A DNA stretch of 64,000 nt from contig NC_016476.1 in the NCBI RefSeq assembly GCF_000226095.1, positions 992,001 to 1,056,000 of the forward strand, written 5' to 3'. Of this stretch, positions 14,240 through 26,917 are shown piece by piece. The DNA is from Thermothelomyces thermophilus ATCC 42464. Its lineage: Eukaryota > Ascomycota > Sordariomycetes > Sordariales > Chaetomiaceae. Position numbers and translations under genes: made by a program. Numbering within the stretch: the first letter of the stretch is position 1; each line of letters starts with the position of its first letter. The notes under the pieces were generated by a model. It made no database searches, was not told the DNA's origin, and worked only from the letters and a program-made list of their open reading frames with translations.

Positions 14240-15494
14240 AACCCCTATTACGCAAAGGTAGCTAAGAAGCTAGGAATCTAGGAGTTTGCCCTAACCAGGC
14301 TCGCTACGAAGACCTAGGGCCCCGGCCTCTTACAGGCCCGCGAGGTCTATACCAAGTGTATCCGCAGTGCCCTAGCTTACGGGGCCTCGAACTTCCACAA
14401 GCCTACTAAGCTAGGGGGTAAGCCGGAAGGCCCTGCTAGGGAGCTATCGAAGGCCTAACATAGGGCCCTTCGAGTGGTTACCGGGGCCTATAAGGTTACC
14501 CCTATCCGGTGCCTCGAAACAGAAGCCTAGGTGCCGCCCCTTGACCTCTATCTTAATAAGAGGTTAGCCGACTTCGAAGCCAAACTCGATCAGCCGCTCC
14601 TACAGACTGGGGCAGGCCCGGGGGCCTCCCGGGTCCCTACGAGGGCCCTCATCCAACAGGCCTGTAATAGGCTAAGCTAGAGGTTCCGGAAGAGGAGAGC
14701 TAGGGCAAGGGGCCGGGAGCCGAAGCCTACAGCCCTAGAAGTAGCGGGGTCGACGGTCCGGCAGTGGGTTTAGGAGGGCTGTAGAGGGGGTCAACCCCCC
14801 CTACAGACCCTACAAGGAAGGCCACGGGCTACGGAACTGGCCGTGTTGGCTAGCTGGAGCAACCGGTGGAGGGCCGACCAAGCCGGCAGGAGGATATAGC
14901 GCGTGTCAGACAAGGACCCTCCGTGCCTGGTTTTTACAGGGGAAGGCCTGCAAAGGCACCAGGGCCTAACGAAGGCCCAGAGCTCCCTACTAGTATAGGC
15001 CCGTACAGGGGCTATTGGCCTCTGTGACTTCCTTTTTAGGGTTTAAGTCCCGGGGGTCAGTACCCCCTACTGTGCCTGTAGCCGGGGGAGGGAGACTGTG
15101 GAGCACCTAGTTGTATGGTGCCCGAACCCACCAAGAAGCCGAACGTAGGAATCCTAGGAAATACGGTCGCAAAGGGACCTAGACCTCGTTTTACGGGGTA
15201 CAGGGGCCTGTAACCATCGCTTGGCAAGGAGGGTTCTACAGTGGCTAATGGACCTAGGGAGGCTCCCGGAATACCGCCTCGTAAGCAGGCTAGACCGGGA
15301 GGGAAGGCCTCTATAGGGCTATTCTAGCCACTTCTCCTTTTCTTTGTAGTGTATTAGTATTCTAGATTGAGCGTTAAAGGCAGGACAGAGGTTTTTATCC
15401 GGCCTATTAGGTACGGTTTCCTTTGTATATAACTAGAGAGGCTCTGGCATGCTTATTAGCATAGCGGTGTAGGACTAATGATAATAATAATAAT
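14240..15494 (+). mobile_element. 5'-truncated LINE (Tad1-like non-LTR retrotransposon)
   Basis: A markedly GC-richer block of 1255 bp inside gypsy-A copy 2. It is flanked by a 13-bp duplication, AATATAACTTCCT, at 14227-14239 and 15495-15507, and ends in a (TAA/ATAA)n tail (about 15477-15494). The plus strand encodes the C-terminal part of a LINE polyprotein: the end of the reverse transcriptase and the typical terminal cysteine-histidine motif, YCACSRGRETVEHLVVWC (about 15070-15120). The 5' part of the element is missing, as is common for target-primed insertions. Several TAG stops sit where Trp codons would be expected, consistent with light RIP, so it is dead. Its GC content is much higher than its surroundings, which suggests a later arrival or less RIP exposure because it is short. 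Confidence 0.8.
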
Positions 15495-16807
15495 AATATA
15501 ACTTCCTGATATTTTATCTATAGGAGGCCTAGTATAATATTATATATAAGTCCTAGAATTATATAGAACGTAGCCTAGCTCTCCTAGCTATCGATATCTA
15601 TTATAATATAGACTATCTAAGTAATCTTCTAATCTAGTTATAGCTTAGTTATAATCCTAAGGGTATATACGGTAGGTAAACTAATCTACTTAATTCTAAG
15701 CTTCTAATACATTCTCTTACTAATAGTACCATAGCTAGAACATCTACTATCTACTTAAGCATTTATAAAGCCAATAGAGTTAAGGAAGATCAGAATAAGA
15801 AAAGGAGGTCTATCTATTCTTTTGCTAATCTCTATAAACTTGTCTTCTAGGTAGTTATAGTCTTTTAGCCCCCTTATAAGACTTTGCTTAAAGGCTACTC
15901 TTTTCCCTACTTCCTATCTTCTTCGTTAGATAGGTCGTTATCTTCCTTCTACTCCTTAGCCTCTAAGACATTAATATTAGTTCTTAACCAGTTCTACTAT
16001 ACTAGCCTTAAAGTAGGGGCGAAGTTACATTTAATAATAAAGTAACCTTTCTACCTATATTAAATATATACTCTAGCTACCTATTAGGCCGTACGTACTT
16101 CCGGACTAACCTATTTCACCTATAGTGCGTTACCCTTACGTTTTCCCGCCCTATCTTTATTAGGTCCCTTCCTCTATAGGTTAATACGTAATAAGTTAAT
16201 TCCGGTCATTAGTATATCTCTATCCATATCCTTCTCTCTCTACGGTTTAGGTACCGCCTACTACCCTTATATCTACTAATACTTATCACTAAGTTAAAGA
16301 GCCTTAAGATCCATAGCAATCTTATAGTATTTCTTAACTACTATCATATAGTTATCCTAAGAAATTCCTCGTCCGACCGCTATATATTTGAGTTTCAGAG
16401 AGAGGCATTATTATAATTTAATTAGGTATAGCTTGTCACTCTAAAGGAGGCTACCTACCTTTAATAGCTTAGCCTTAAACCTAATAATAAAGGTAGTAAA
16501 CGGTTTATTATCTCTTTATTGTAAGAATTCTAGTTCTAATAAGGCTACCGTCTTCTTATGAGGGTTGAAAAAGATGCTCTTAAGATATTAAAGGAACTAA
16601 GTTAGGTCGTACCTAACTTTTAGGCCTATAGATTCATAATTGGCTATAACTTAGGTCTATACCTAGCGTATAAGGTTTCCCTAGATAAAGACCTATTAGT
16701 TATAATTAGAGCCGATAAAATCTCTATTAGCTATAAGGACATGTTCTATTATGCTCCTCTATATTATAAAGAGTTCCTTTTTGCCATTGAAAGGTTACCT
16801 AGTTAGG

Positions 16808-17266
16808 TATAACGAACCTAACTCAGACTTCTTCTAAAAGGGTTCAGACAGAGGTAAATTAAGCAGGACAAACGTATAAGTCGTCTAAGGGATTCGGTAA
16901 AGCCAAAGGGTTCACAACAACACTAGAGTTATCTCCTACAATGGTTAGTGATGCTTAGTATAAGTACCTGTAATTATAGGTTGTAGTTACTATCACTAGT
17001 AAACTCCTAGAGTCTACTATAACGAGTAGCTATTTATATATATATATACTTCTGCTGATCGCTCATAGTCCCCTTCTATCCTGTCCTTAGATCGCCTTTA
17101 GTAGCTAGCTATCCTTTACTATCTTTCCCTTTTGGTAATCGTTCGCCTGTAGTAGCCTGCGCTCTCTAGCGATCCTATGTCAGCCTCGCTTCGTGCCCTT
17201 CTTGATTGGTAGCTCATTTAGCCTCCTGTGCCCCACCGGGTCGCGATATATGGTTGGTTCGTGACA
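16808..17266 (-). repeat. 3' LTR of gypsy-B
   Basis: Matches 23975-24433 over its full 459 bp. The outer ends form an inverted repeat longer than usual: TATAACGAACC at the left (RIP-altered from TGT...) and GGTTCGTGACA at the right. The inner edge abuts a purine-rich tract on the minus strand, as expected for the 3' LTR. Confidence 0.85.
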
Positions 17267-17383
17267 CGATGCCCCCTCTTTAGGGCTTTCGACCCGAAAG
17301 CTTCATGACTTGTTTTAAATACTATTAACACCCCCTTTTCTTTCCTGTAGGTAACGTCCATCTTTCGCTAGCTTCCTTCTACT

Positions 17384-18060
17384 ATGGCTGATTGTGTTCC
17401 TAGGAACTATTATAATCTTAAGCACGAATGACATGCTATTACGATCAAGATTAAGCGAGAGGGTTACGAGGTTGCTATACCTTATAAGCGTTATTAGAAT
17501 ACAAAGCTGCGAAAGCGTTATATAATGATAGAGGGTTTAAATAAGTGTCAGAACTATATTTATATAGGTAAGAAGTATAGTAGCCCGAACGTTATAGATA
17601 CCTATAGGTTCCTTATTATTTCTCTTTATAGTCCTAGATTACTAACTATCTTAGTCCTTTTAAATTTGTCAGAGTAAGAGAAGATTTCGAAAGAGATTAC
17701 TAAGACTAAGGCGTTTCTTGCTTAGATATTAAGCCGTTTAAGTCGATTACGTCGTTTGTAGCAATCCCTACGTGATCGTGGTACTGAGGTTTTTTGTCGT
17801 GGTGTAGCTTGTCTAGAGGAGGAGGAAAAACTAGATACTCCTCTACCGGTATCGGAGACGCAGACCCTCGCGGGTTAGGCTTAGGCGTTAGGTGCTTTTG
17901 ACATGCTCGATTAGGAGTCGGTTAGGTTGGATCCCGATCCTAATTCTGGCGGGTTCCCCTCTTTTTCTATTAGGGAATAGGCTTTAGAGCCGGTTCTTAT
18001 AGCTAGTTAGGATTCTGCCAATAGAACTACTCTAGTTTCTTGGGGTAACTTAGGTTTTTA
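17384..18060 (+). other. Antisense reading-frame relic in gypsy-B
   Basis: Between the integrase region and the left LTR, the strand opposite to gag-pol holds a protein-like stretch. It starts with an ATG at 17384 and codes for basic and acidic, hydrophilic sequence, including the segment KREGYEVAIPYKRY. This is the same location and polarity as the antisense relic in gypsy-A, although no sequence similarity between the two is evident. The product is not recognised. It is broken. Confidence 0.45.
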
Positions 18061-21000
18061 ACTAGTTCCTATAAGTTGTCTTCTAATCTAAAATCAAGCT
18101 ATTTAACTAGATACTATAGTTCCCTATTAATAATATATAAATCTAGAATTTCTTTAATATCTTATTCTTCCTCTTTGTCCTTTGCTTCGATGTTTATAGC
18201 GATTTTAACGTTCTTTAGCGCTAGTTCGAGAAGTGAAATATAAAAAACATCTGTCTATAGTTATATAGATAACGGTAACGATAGTCGGTAGTTAGATGTC
18301 GAAATTCGTTCTTTGATAACGAAGGGTCTGACCTTCTTAAAGTCTAGCTTTGTACTTGGTTATTTGGTTTGTAAGTTTCGTACGATTAGGTAGACTTTGT
18401 TTCCTCTCTCTAGGTAAGGTCCCTTAAGCCTATATTTGTCGTAGTAGTTCTTTATTCTAGTTCTGATAAACTCGAGTTCTTTTTTAAGCTTCTTATATAG
18501 TACGTATATTTATTCTACTTTAACTGCTACTCTTGGCACTATAACCTCTAGTCTTTACCTAAGGTCTGCTTTATATTCGTAGTTTGCGAAGAACGGTATG
18601 ACTTTAGTCGTTTCTATTAGTATTATATTATAGGCAAGTTGTACTATTAGTAATAACATGACCTAGTCGTCCTACTAGTAGTTAACGTAAGAACAGAGGT
18701 ATTACTCGATAACTTGGTTTAGTTGCTCTATTTGTCTGTTAGTCTGTAGGTAGTATGCTGTTAATAGCTTACTATTAATGCCTAATCGTTATATTAACGC
18801 TTGCTAGAACTTTGATACGAACTTAGTATCTCTGTTGGTGATCTATTCCTATAGCTAAACGTACACTAATGTAACTTGCCGATAGATTACGTCTACTAAC
18901 TATTCCGCTATCTAGGACTCCTTATAAGGAAAGAAGTATACCTATTTAGTCAGGCAATCTACTATAGTAAGAATACTATTATAGATTACCCTTATAGCTA
19001 TATCCTTAGATTCTAGTAGTTTCGTAATAAAGTCCATTATAACTAAACTCTATGGTTTATCAGCTATTAGTAGTAGCTAAAGTAGCCTATACGGCTTATA
19101 TCGTACTGTTTTGCTTCGATTATAGATATCGTAGTTCCGTACGACTTCCTTAACTCGTGTTATTAACTATGGAAAGTCGTAGTGTTTTTTAACTTATACG
19201 ATAGTCTTTATAACTCCTTTATATCCTCCGAGATTCGATTCGGAGAGTTCTCAAATCATTCGCAGCTATTGATCCCTATTATAGATATATGCTTTGCCTC
19301 GGTACTAGAGTTTCCTATTCTTTTCTTCTACTCTGTCAGGTACTACTAGTCTAGGTATTGCTTGATACTATGCCTTATTAATCCTTTCTTCTTAAAGGAT
19401 TACGTAACATTCTAGGAACGAGTTAAGTAGATCATCTTCTACGGGTGTCTATGTTTCGTAATATAGTGTTCCGTCTATTTGTTCCTTAAATAACGGTAGC
19501 GTTATTTCCATTTGTCCTTCCGTATGATCCGTTTGTCGGCTTAAGGCGTCCGCTCATACGTTCTCTTTGCCCTTCTTATAGCGGATCTCAAAATTAAATT
19601 CTATAAGGAATTCTACCTATTATATTTGTCGTCCGTTAAGCTCCTTCGTTATTATAAAGTATCGCAAGTTCTTATAATCTATATATACTTATACTAGTTC
19701 GATCGTGCTACTAAGGTATAGTTACTATTCCTTAAAAGCTTCGATAATCGTAAGTAGTTCCTTGTCGTAAATTAGATAATTAAGATATAGTCTATCAAGC
19801 TTCTTTAAAAAGAAGGCTATAGGATATAGCTTCCCTTGTTCGTCTTGTTATCCTAATTGTCCTCCGATAGTGTAGTCTAAAGTGTCCGTTTCTACCTTAA
19901 ATAGCTTCTTAGGGTCTGGTAGCACTAGTACTAGATCTTTAGTAATGGCGTTACGGATCTATATAAATGCTTGCTTGTGCTATTCTTCCTATTAGAATTT
20001 AGCGTTCTTCTTAATAAGTTTATATAAAGGTCGTATAATCGCTCTAAAGTTCCTAATAAATATCTGGTAAAAGTTTATAAACCTGATAAAACTTCGTACT
20101 TCTATAACTAATGTCGGTTATAGCTAATCCTTAATAGCTTCGACCTTTAAAGGTTCTATCCGGATTTGTCCTAGGGATATTTCGTATCCTAAAAACACCG
20201 TTTTCCTGATATGGAATTTGCTCTTTTCCTTATTAACTAATAGCTTATATATATATAATACGTCTAACACTACTTTTATATACTTCTAGTATTTATCTAT
20301 TGTTTTAGAGAAGATAAGTATATCGTCAAGATAATATACTGTAAATTTGTTAAGAAAGGATTAGATAGCTTGATTAATTAGGGCTTAGAACGTTACTAGT
20401 ATATTTGTCAGTCTAAATGGCATGATAAGGTACTTGTAATAGCTATAGGGTATCCTAAAGGCCGTTTTCCACTCGTCGCCTTCTTTGATCTATATATAGT
20501 TATAGGCCGATAGCAAGTCAAGATGCGTAAAATATTAGGCTCCTGCTAACTAATCTCGGAGCTATAAGATTAGTAGTAACAGGTATCGGTTTTTTATAGT
20601 CTATTTGTTAAGTTACTAATAGTCGACATATAACTATAGCTTTCTATCTTTCTTAGGTACAAACAAGATTAGGTAGCTTGCTAGCAATGTCAATAGGCAG
20701 ATATATTCCCTTCGAAGGTTTTCCTCTAAGTATCGCTTAAGTTCTTTATTCTATATCTAGCTCGTATAGTAAATCTTAAAGAACTTTAGTTATACTCCTT
20801 CCTTAAGCTTAATCTCGTGATCCTATAGGCCATGCTCCAGTAATCCTTCTAGATACTTTAGTTCGAATGCTAGGTGTCCTTCGTATTTCTTCAGTACTTC
20901 CCTAGTCTTATCTCGTCTCTTAGCTTTCTAATAATATACAAACTTGGTTCTATCTATAGCGATGCTAGCAATTTCTCCTATCTTAACCTACTACTCTAGT

Positions 21001-23974
21001 TATAATGCTCTATATTCGTTAACGGAGAGAACAGCTATTAGCGGTTTAGCTCGTTCCTCCTGTCATAACGTTAGTGTCGTTATGCCGCTTCTTCTAAAGT
21101 CTATAGTAGTCTGCCTACTACTGTCTGTCTCTTACGGTAGATCCGTAGGACATGCCTTTCCTTAAGTATCGTCTGCTCGCGATCCTTACGTGCTCCCTAT
21201 CTCGCTAGTCAAATATGACTCTATTTGGGGTTGTAGGTAGCTACCATTCTTCTAGCTAATATCTAGGTTATAATCTTTATACTATAGTAATCCTAATATT
21301 ATATCTTTATCGTTACCTATATTTATAATGCTAAATATAACTACCATAGTTTTCCCTATTATAGTAATATCAATTAGTTTAGTCTCCCTATATACCTATT
21401 ATATTAGAAATAGCCCTTTGACTATGCTATACTTCTGCTTCATTCTCTAGAATATCTATAGCTAATTTACAAGTGTCAGCAAAATCAGGTTTATCTCTAC
21501 TCTACTATCTACTAGTACAAGCATTTTATACTATTTCCATTATACTATTATCTATAATCACTTGTCTTGCCACTATCGTCCAAAGATTATAGCGATTTTC
21601 TATATTTCTGCCGGGAGGTCTCGATATAGTAATTTCTTATGCCAGTTCCTCCTATACTACGCTACTACTCGCCGCTATATAGGCGTTAATAGTTTTCGGG
21701 CCCCTCGAAGGGCCCTAACCCGTTTTCTAAGTCAGTACTAACCTCTTCGGTTATTTAGCTAATAGTAGCTTCGTCAATCGTACTCATTTCTATAAGCCAT
21801 TAAGTGCTAGTAACTTCCTACCATTAGGTCCGTTTTACTTTCCGTTATACGTGCTATAGCTTCATCTAAAGCTCCTAGATCCGCAATTTCCTTTCGTCCG
21901 CGTGGTAGAGGCAGTCGTTACTCCGGTACGAGTCCTATATGTCTTATTCTATTCTGTAGTACCTAGGCTAGGCTCGTTTTAGTACTACCGTAATGCCTTC
22001 TAGATCGCGGGCTTTGATCTTCTAGAGCAATTCGGCTGCTCTGTTCCCTACATTATAGACCCATTCTATAGGGCAGAGGCTTCCGTTCTCATTTCCTTGT
22101 CAGGTCAGCTAGTGATTGTTTTCGAACTTGTCGCGAAAGTAGTATCGGCATTTGTATAATATACACTAGAACCAGGGTACTTGTATATATGCCTCGTGTC
22201 GTAGGTATAGTCGTGTAGCATTGCCTAGAAGGTATTAGAATTCTTTTCTAAATCCTTCCTACTATACGTATACTATAGGTACTCTAATACTAAGATAGGA
22301 GTATTTCTTCTAGTAGTTTTCCTACGTACGTTTGTCTTTTCTACGGTTTATGTGTATAAACTAGTACTCTAGGTTCTATACGTCGTAGCTAAGTTACTAA
22401 TCGTTAAAATACTTGGTATAGCTATCGGGCCTATCGTATGTTATAGGCTATTCCCCTTTGATAGTTTCTACGATACGTCGGAGTTCCCTTATCTTGTCCC
22501 TCATTTTATCGCTCTACTAGGTAAGTCAAATCAAGCGTTTATCCCGTTCGTGTAGTTCCGTATTAAGCTAGAAAACTTCGTTATAGTACTATTTGATTCG
22601 TTCCTAAAGGAATAGAACATTAGGTCTAGGTCTTTTAATTCCTTAGGTATCGGTCGTCTACAATCTATCCTACCTCTAGGTAACTATGAAACCCTACCGC
22701 CTTAAGGCTAGAAGAATCGAAATTAGTAGTATATATTCTCTTGCTATGTTCTATTCGGCAAGACCTATTTCTAGGTCTATAGTAACCAGTTCGGAGTACG
22801 GTGCTTGTTTGTCTTTACTATCGCCGTTATATCTAAGACTATCTATATCGCTATCTCTATTCTTATAGCTTGTAGCTGCTACTTCGATAGCATCCTTAGC
22901 GGTTTCGTTAATAGCCGTAATTTCCTTTCTAGGGACTAGTTTCTAGTCTTTCTTCAGGCTTCGACATTCTTACTTATAATGCCCTTTCTTTCTATAGTTA
23001 TAGTAGGTAACATTAGACTTATCTTTAGTTATCTTCTTTTGGTCCTGCTTCTATGCTATGTCTATATCTATAGCTCTAGGATATATCCTATATAAGGTAC
23101 TAACGTATGCTCGTTTTTTCTTGTTATTAGCCTTGACTATAATTCCGTTTATCTGACCTTATTTCTACTACTCTTATATATAGAGTTAATCATCGATTCT
23201 AATAGTCTATATAATATATTTATCTAGAGTCTTAGGCTGGTTATACTTATATAGTTTATCTTTAACCTTTTCCTTTAAGCTATTATAGAATAGTTATATT
23301 AACGCCTTATTATTAAGCTAAGACTTAAGTATATCCTATCTAAACTATATAGCGTAGGAGGCTACTAACTTAGTCTATTAGAGACTAGCAAGTCTTTCTT
23401 ACACGTAAATCTTCTTATCTTTATTACTAAAAACCTTCTAAAGCTCTTCTTCGAACCGGTCGTAAGATTGAAAGACTACCTACGTAAACGTATCTCGGTC
23501 GTCTTTATCTTCCTTAGTAAGATAGTCATTCTATATAGGCTCGAACTATCTAAGTACCTTACCCTCTAGTCTTATAGCTATATAGAGGACTTTAGCTTCA
23601 TTATCTAGAAACTTGTCGTCATTAAGCCAGAAGTAAGATTAGAGGTTTGTTAAAAATCCTATAAGATCTTCCTTAGTTCCTCTATATTTGCTAGGTAGTT
23701 CGATCTTGATATGGCTCGCTTTAGTGCCTTCGAGTGCCTTGATTTTAGCATAGGCCTCGTTAACTAGCTTCTACGAGTGCTTTTCGCCGTTTTCGAGTTC
23801 CTTGATCCAAGCTTAAGCAACCTTATCTCTCTAGTCCAACTCCTAAATCCGCTGCTAGAGTTGACCAAGCTAGGCAAGCAGCTGTTCGGCTGTAACGTTA
23901 GTAGCTATGTCGATATCAAGGTCGAAATCACCTCCATTCTGAGCTATAATAGAACAAAGGGAGTAATAGCAATA

Positions 23975-24433
23975 TATAACAAACCTAACTCAGACTTCTT
24001 TTAAAAGGGTTCAGACGGAGGTAAATTAAGCAGGACAAACGTATAAGTCGTCTAAGGGATTTAGTAAAGCTAAAGGGTTTATAACAACACTAGAGTTATC
24101 TCCTATAATGGTTAGTAATGCTTGGTATAAGTACTTATAATTGTAGGTTATGGTTACTATCACTAGTAAACTCCTAGAGTCTACTATAACGAGTGGCTAT
24201 TTATATATATATATACTTCTGCCGATCGCTTATAGTCCCCTTCTATCCCGTCCTTAGATCGCCTTTGGTAGCTAGCTATCCTCTGCTATCTTTCCCTTTT
24301 GGTAATCGTTTGCCTGTGGTAGCCCGCGCTCCCTAGCGATCCTGTGTCAGCCTCGCTTCGTGCCCTTCTTGATTGGTGGCTCATTTAGCCTCCTGTGCCC
24401 TACCGGGTCGCGGTATATAGTTGGTTCGTGACA
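23975..24433 (-). repeat. 5' LTR of gypsy-B
   Basis: Direct repeat of 16808-17266 at the 5' end of the minus-strand element, followed on the plus strand by the right copy of the target duplication TTAGG (24434-24438). It is less mutated than its partner in several CG-rich blocks. Confidence 0.85.
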
Positions 24434-24685
24434 TTAGGAGACGCTTCCGCTACGGCCGTTAAGCTTTAAGGGGTACCCTAGCCGACTTAGGGGTTAGGAT
24501 AGGTTAGGTTTAGGATGCCTAGAGGGTGTCGATTATGGTATTTTGCTATTCTACTACTACTTAAAGGGAGTAGACAAGCTCCTATTATTCTACTAAGCCC
24601 GAGGGCCTGTATACTCCCGAATCCGTCATGACTATGTTATTAATAACTCCCTTAAGGAGTTACTACTAGTAGAAGGTAGTCGAAA

Positions 24686-25018
24686 TGTAATATGCTAGCC
24701 TTATAGCATTTGTAGATAAGCGTACAATATTCTATTTAACTACCTTAAGGAGGAAAAAGAGGAAGAATACAAGAGTTATACGGAGGAGCGCCTTTTTAGT
24801 ATATACGTGTATAACCTAGGTAGGGCCTGGTTAGGCTCCGGGTTAGGTCCTAAGCGGGCCCTGACCGTGCGCCCTACGAACGACCTACGAACGCCTTACG
24901 AACCAATCATATACGCTTAGGTGGGCCGAGTAGGTCCGGTCTGTTGCCGGGTAGGTCCGGTCCGTTGCCGGGCAAAGCCTGGCATTGTTTAGCCTGGGTG
25001 AAGCCCGGGCCCGTAATA
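24686..25018 (-). repeat. 5' LTR of gypsy-A copy 2
   Basis: About 333 bp and the GC-richest, least RIP-altered of the four gypsy-A LTRs. It is followed by the right target duplication GAGAT (25019-25023). The adjacent leader (24439-24685) matches the sequence after the 5' LTR of copy 1 (1634-1880), which fixes the LTR boundary. Confidence 0.85.
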
Positions 25019-26917
25019 GAGATAACCTTACTTATATAAGTACAAGTATAGCTCTTACACTTAATGTATGCTATCCCCTTAATATAGACGTTTCTAGTGT
25101 TATTAATAAGCGCTTTTAACGCTTCTAGTCTAAGGTAGCTAGCTCTTAAGTGTTAAAGATCCTTAGTATCCTTTCTTATGGTAGGTAATGCTTATACCTA
25201 GGACCTTCTACTATATATAGTAAATACGTTCTATAAGGATATACGAACGTTTATAATACCTACTTTACTAATTAAGATATAGTCTAGGAAGCTTAAGTAG
25301 TAGGAAAGTAGCTTATATTTAAGGAAAGTAAGATTATACTTATATTCTAACTTATAAAGGATAACATTATTTTCTAGTATTCCGAAATATAGTAAGTAAT
25401 CTAAGCTATAGTACTAAGCGCCTACCTTAAGTAATAAAGCTTCTAAGATAATATTAATATGAAACCCTTTGATAATAGTAATATCTTTAAACGTTAGGCT
25501 CTTAATATATAGTCTATATAGTCTATCTAGAACATTCTCGATCACCTAAGTGCCCTTTTTACTAATAGGAAAGGTTATTGTACCTGCTTTAATAAACTTA
25601 GAATCTTCTACTTTAACGAATATCTTAGGTAAAAGGAACTTCTTATTGTTAACAAAGTAGGTTATACTATATAAGTCTAGTAAAGTGCTTTCTAAAAGAG
25701 GATAACATTATAGAGCGACTATACTAAACGCCCTATAGTAAGTCAAAAGCTTACTAAGTAGTTAAGGGCTAATAATTAATATATTAAGGGAACTAAGGTA
25801 TCCTACCCCTAACTACTTAGAATAGGATAGCTCTCTCTACTTAGTAATAAGTTAATTTTTTAATCTAGCCTACTTTAGCTTATTAAGCTCCTAGTAAATC
25901 CTTTTATACTCCCTATTAGAGAGATATAAGCGTTACTTATTATTATAGATAGCTTATTCAAGCGTATAGCAATCTATTAGATCCCATAGATAGCTTAGAT
26001 ACTTATAAGGATATCTTATATTATACTACTAAGCGTATAAGTCTCTACCTCTCTTCTTACCGCTCTTTTAAGCTATAGGAAGTATTAGTATATAAGTTAT
26101 CAAGAAGATTCCATACTTCCGAAAGACTCTAGGTTATATATTATTATTAATTAGGATCTTAGCCATTATAATAAAAATACTAAGCTCTAGAAGTAGCTAT
26201 CCTATACTATTAGTAAGCTCGATTTCTATCCTTTTATTTACTACCTAGGTTAGTAGAATATATATAATAATAGCGTTAAGAAAGGTATAAAGTCTTTATA
26301 CGCCCTATACTTCCAAGATATTATATTAGATAGCTTATTAAAAGGCAATATTAAAGTTATAAATCTAATATTATAGATTAACTCCTAAACGCTTAATTAT
26401 AGCTTTATAGAGTTTAGGATCTATAGTATATACTAGCTAGTATTATAACTATCCTATCTACTTACTAATGTCTATAGTATATATAATATCTTTATAAAAA
26501 GAGTCTTATAGTCGTATAAATTTAGCTATAATAGCTACATTAGAAGGTATCAAATCTATAGATATTAAGGGTAATAATCTTTCTATAAGTTACTCCTAAG
26601 AAGCCAAGATAAGGTTATCTCTAGCTTATTTATAAGTTAGGTACTATAGAACTTCCAGATCTAGCTTATAGTTACCATTAAGGTTAACAAATCCCTATAT
26701 ACTAGCAAATTTAGCCTATAATTACAGTTTAATATACTACAAGTTCTAGAAACTAGGCCCTATAAGGCATATAGAAGTCTCGACTAGGATCTTAGATATA
26801 ATAGATATATCGTCGAAAGTATATTAAAGTAGGGTAAGAGAGTTTGTAATAAAAGAAGCTATCACTAATATTAAAGATACGTCAGTAGAGGAGTAGTCAA
26901 GGCGCCGGGCTTATAAC
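25019..26917 (-). mobile_element. Ty1/copia fossil, segment 3 (gag and protease part)
   Basis: RIP-decayed AT-rich sequence that continues the copia element toward its 5' end, after GAGAT at 25019-25023. On the minus strand the right part (about 26,100-26,850) reads like a copia gag N-terminal region, and the left part leads toward the integrase core found at 8550-9055. There are many breaks and no open frame of useful length. Confidence 0.55.

Larger units (their letters stand above)
16808..24433 (-). mobile_element. Ty3/gypsy retrotransposon fossil, family gypsy-B
   Basis: Full-length element of about 7.6 kb inserted into the leader of gypsy-A copy 2. LTRs are 16808-17266 and 23975-24433 (459 bp each) with a perfect 5-bp target duplication TTAGG (16803-16807 and 24434-24438). 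Coding is on the minus strand: gag with a recognisable CX2CX4HX4C-like zinc-knuckle region near 22,950-23,010, protease near 21,400-21,600, reverse transcriptase near 20,000-21,000 (with a YLDDILIFS motif near 20,310-20,345), RNase H near 19,500-19,900 and integrase near 18,250-19,400. It is not the same family as gypsy-A: the LTRs share nothing visible. RIP decay is heavy, with dozens of breaks. Confidence 0.85.
9056..25018 (-). mobile_element. Ty3/gypsy retrotransposon fossil, gypsy-A copy 2 (interrupted)
   Basis: Second copy of the gypsy-A family, on the minus strand. It is bounded by LTRs at 9056-9388 (3') and 24686-25018 (5') and by a perfect 5-bp target duplication GAGAT (9051-9055 and 25019-25023). 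Going leftward on the minus strand it holds the leader (24439-24685), then gag, protease, reverse transcriptase, RNase H and integrase between about 16,750 and 11,300, then the extra 3' region. Two later insertions split it: gypsy-B (16808-24433) in the leader and a LINE (14240-15494) in the protease region. Removing both leaves about the length of copy 1, and the sequences align throughout. It is heavily RIP-decayed, with dozens of breaks. Confidence 0.85.
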
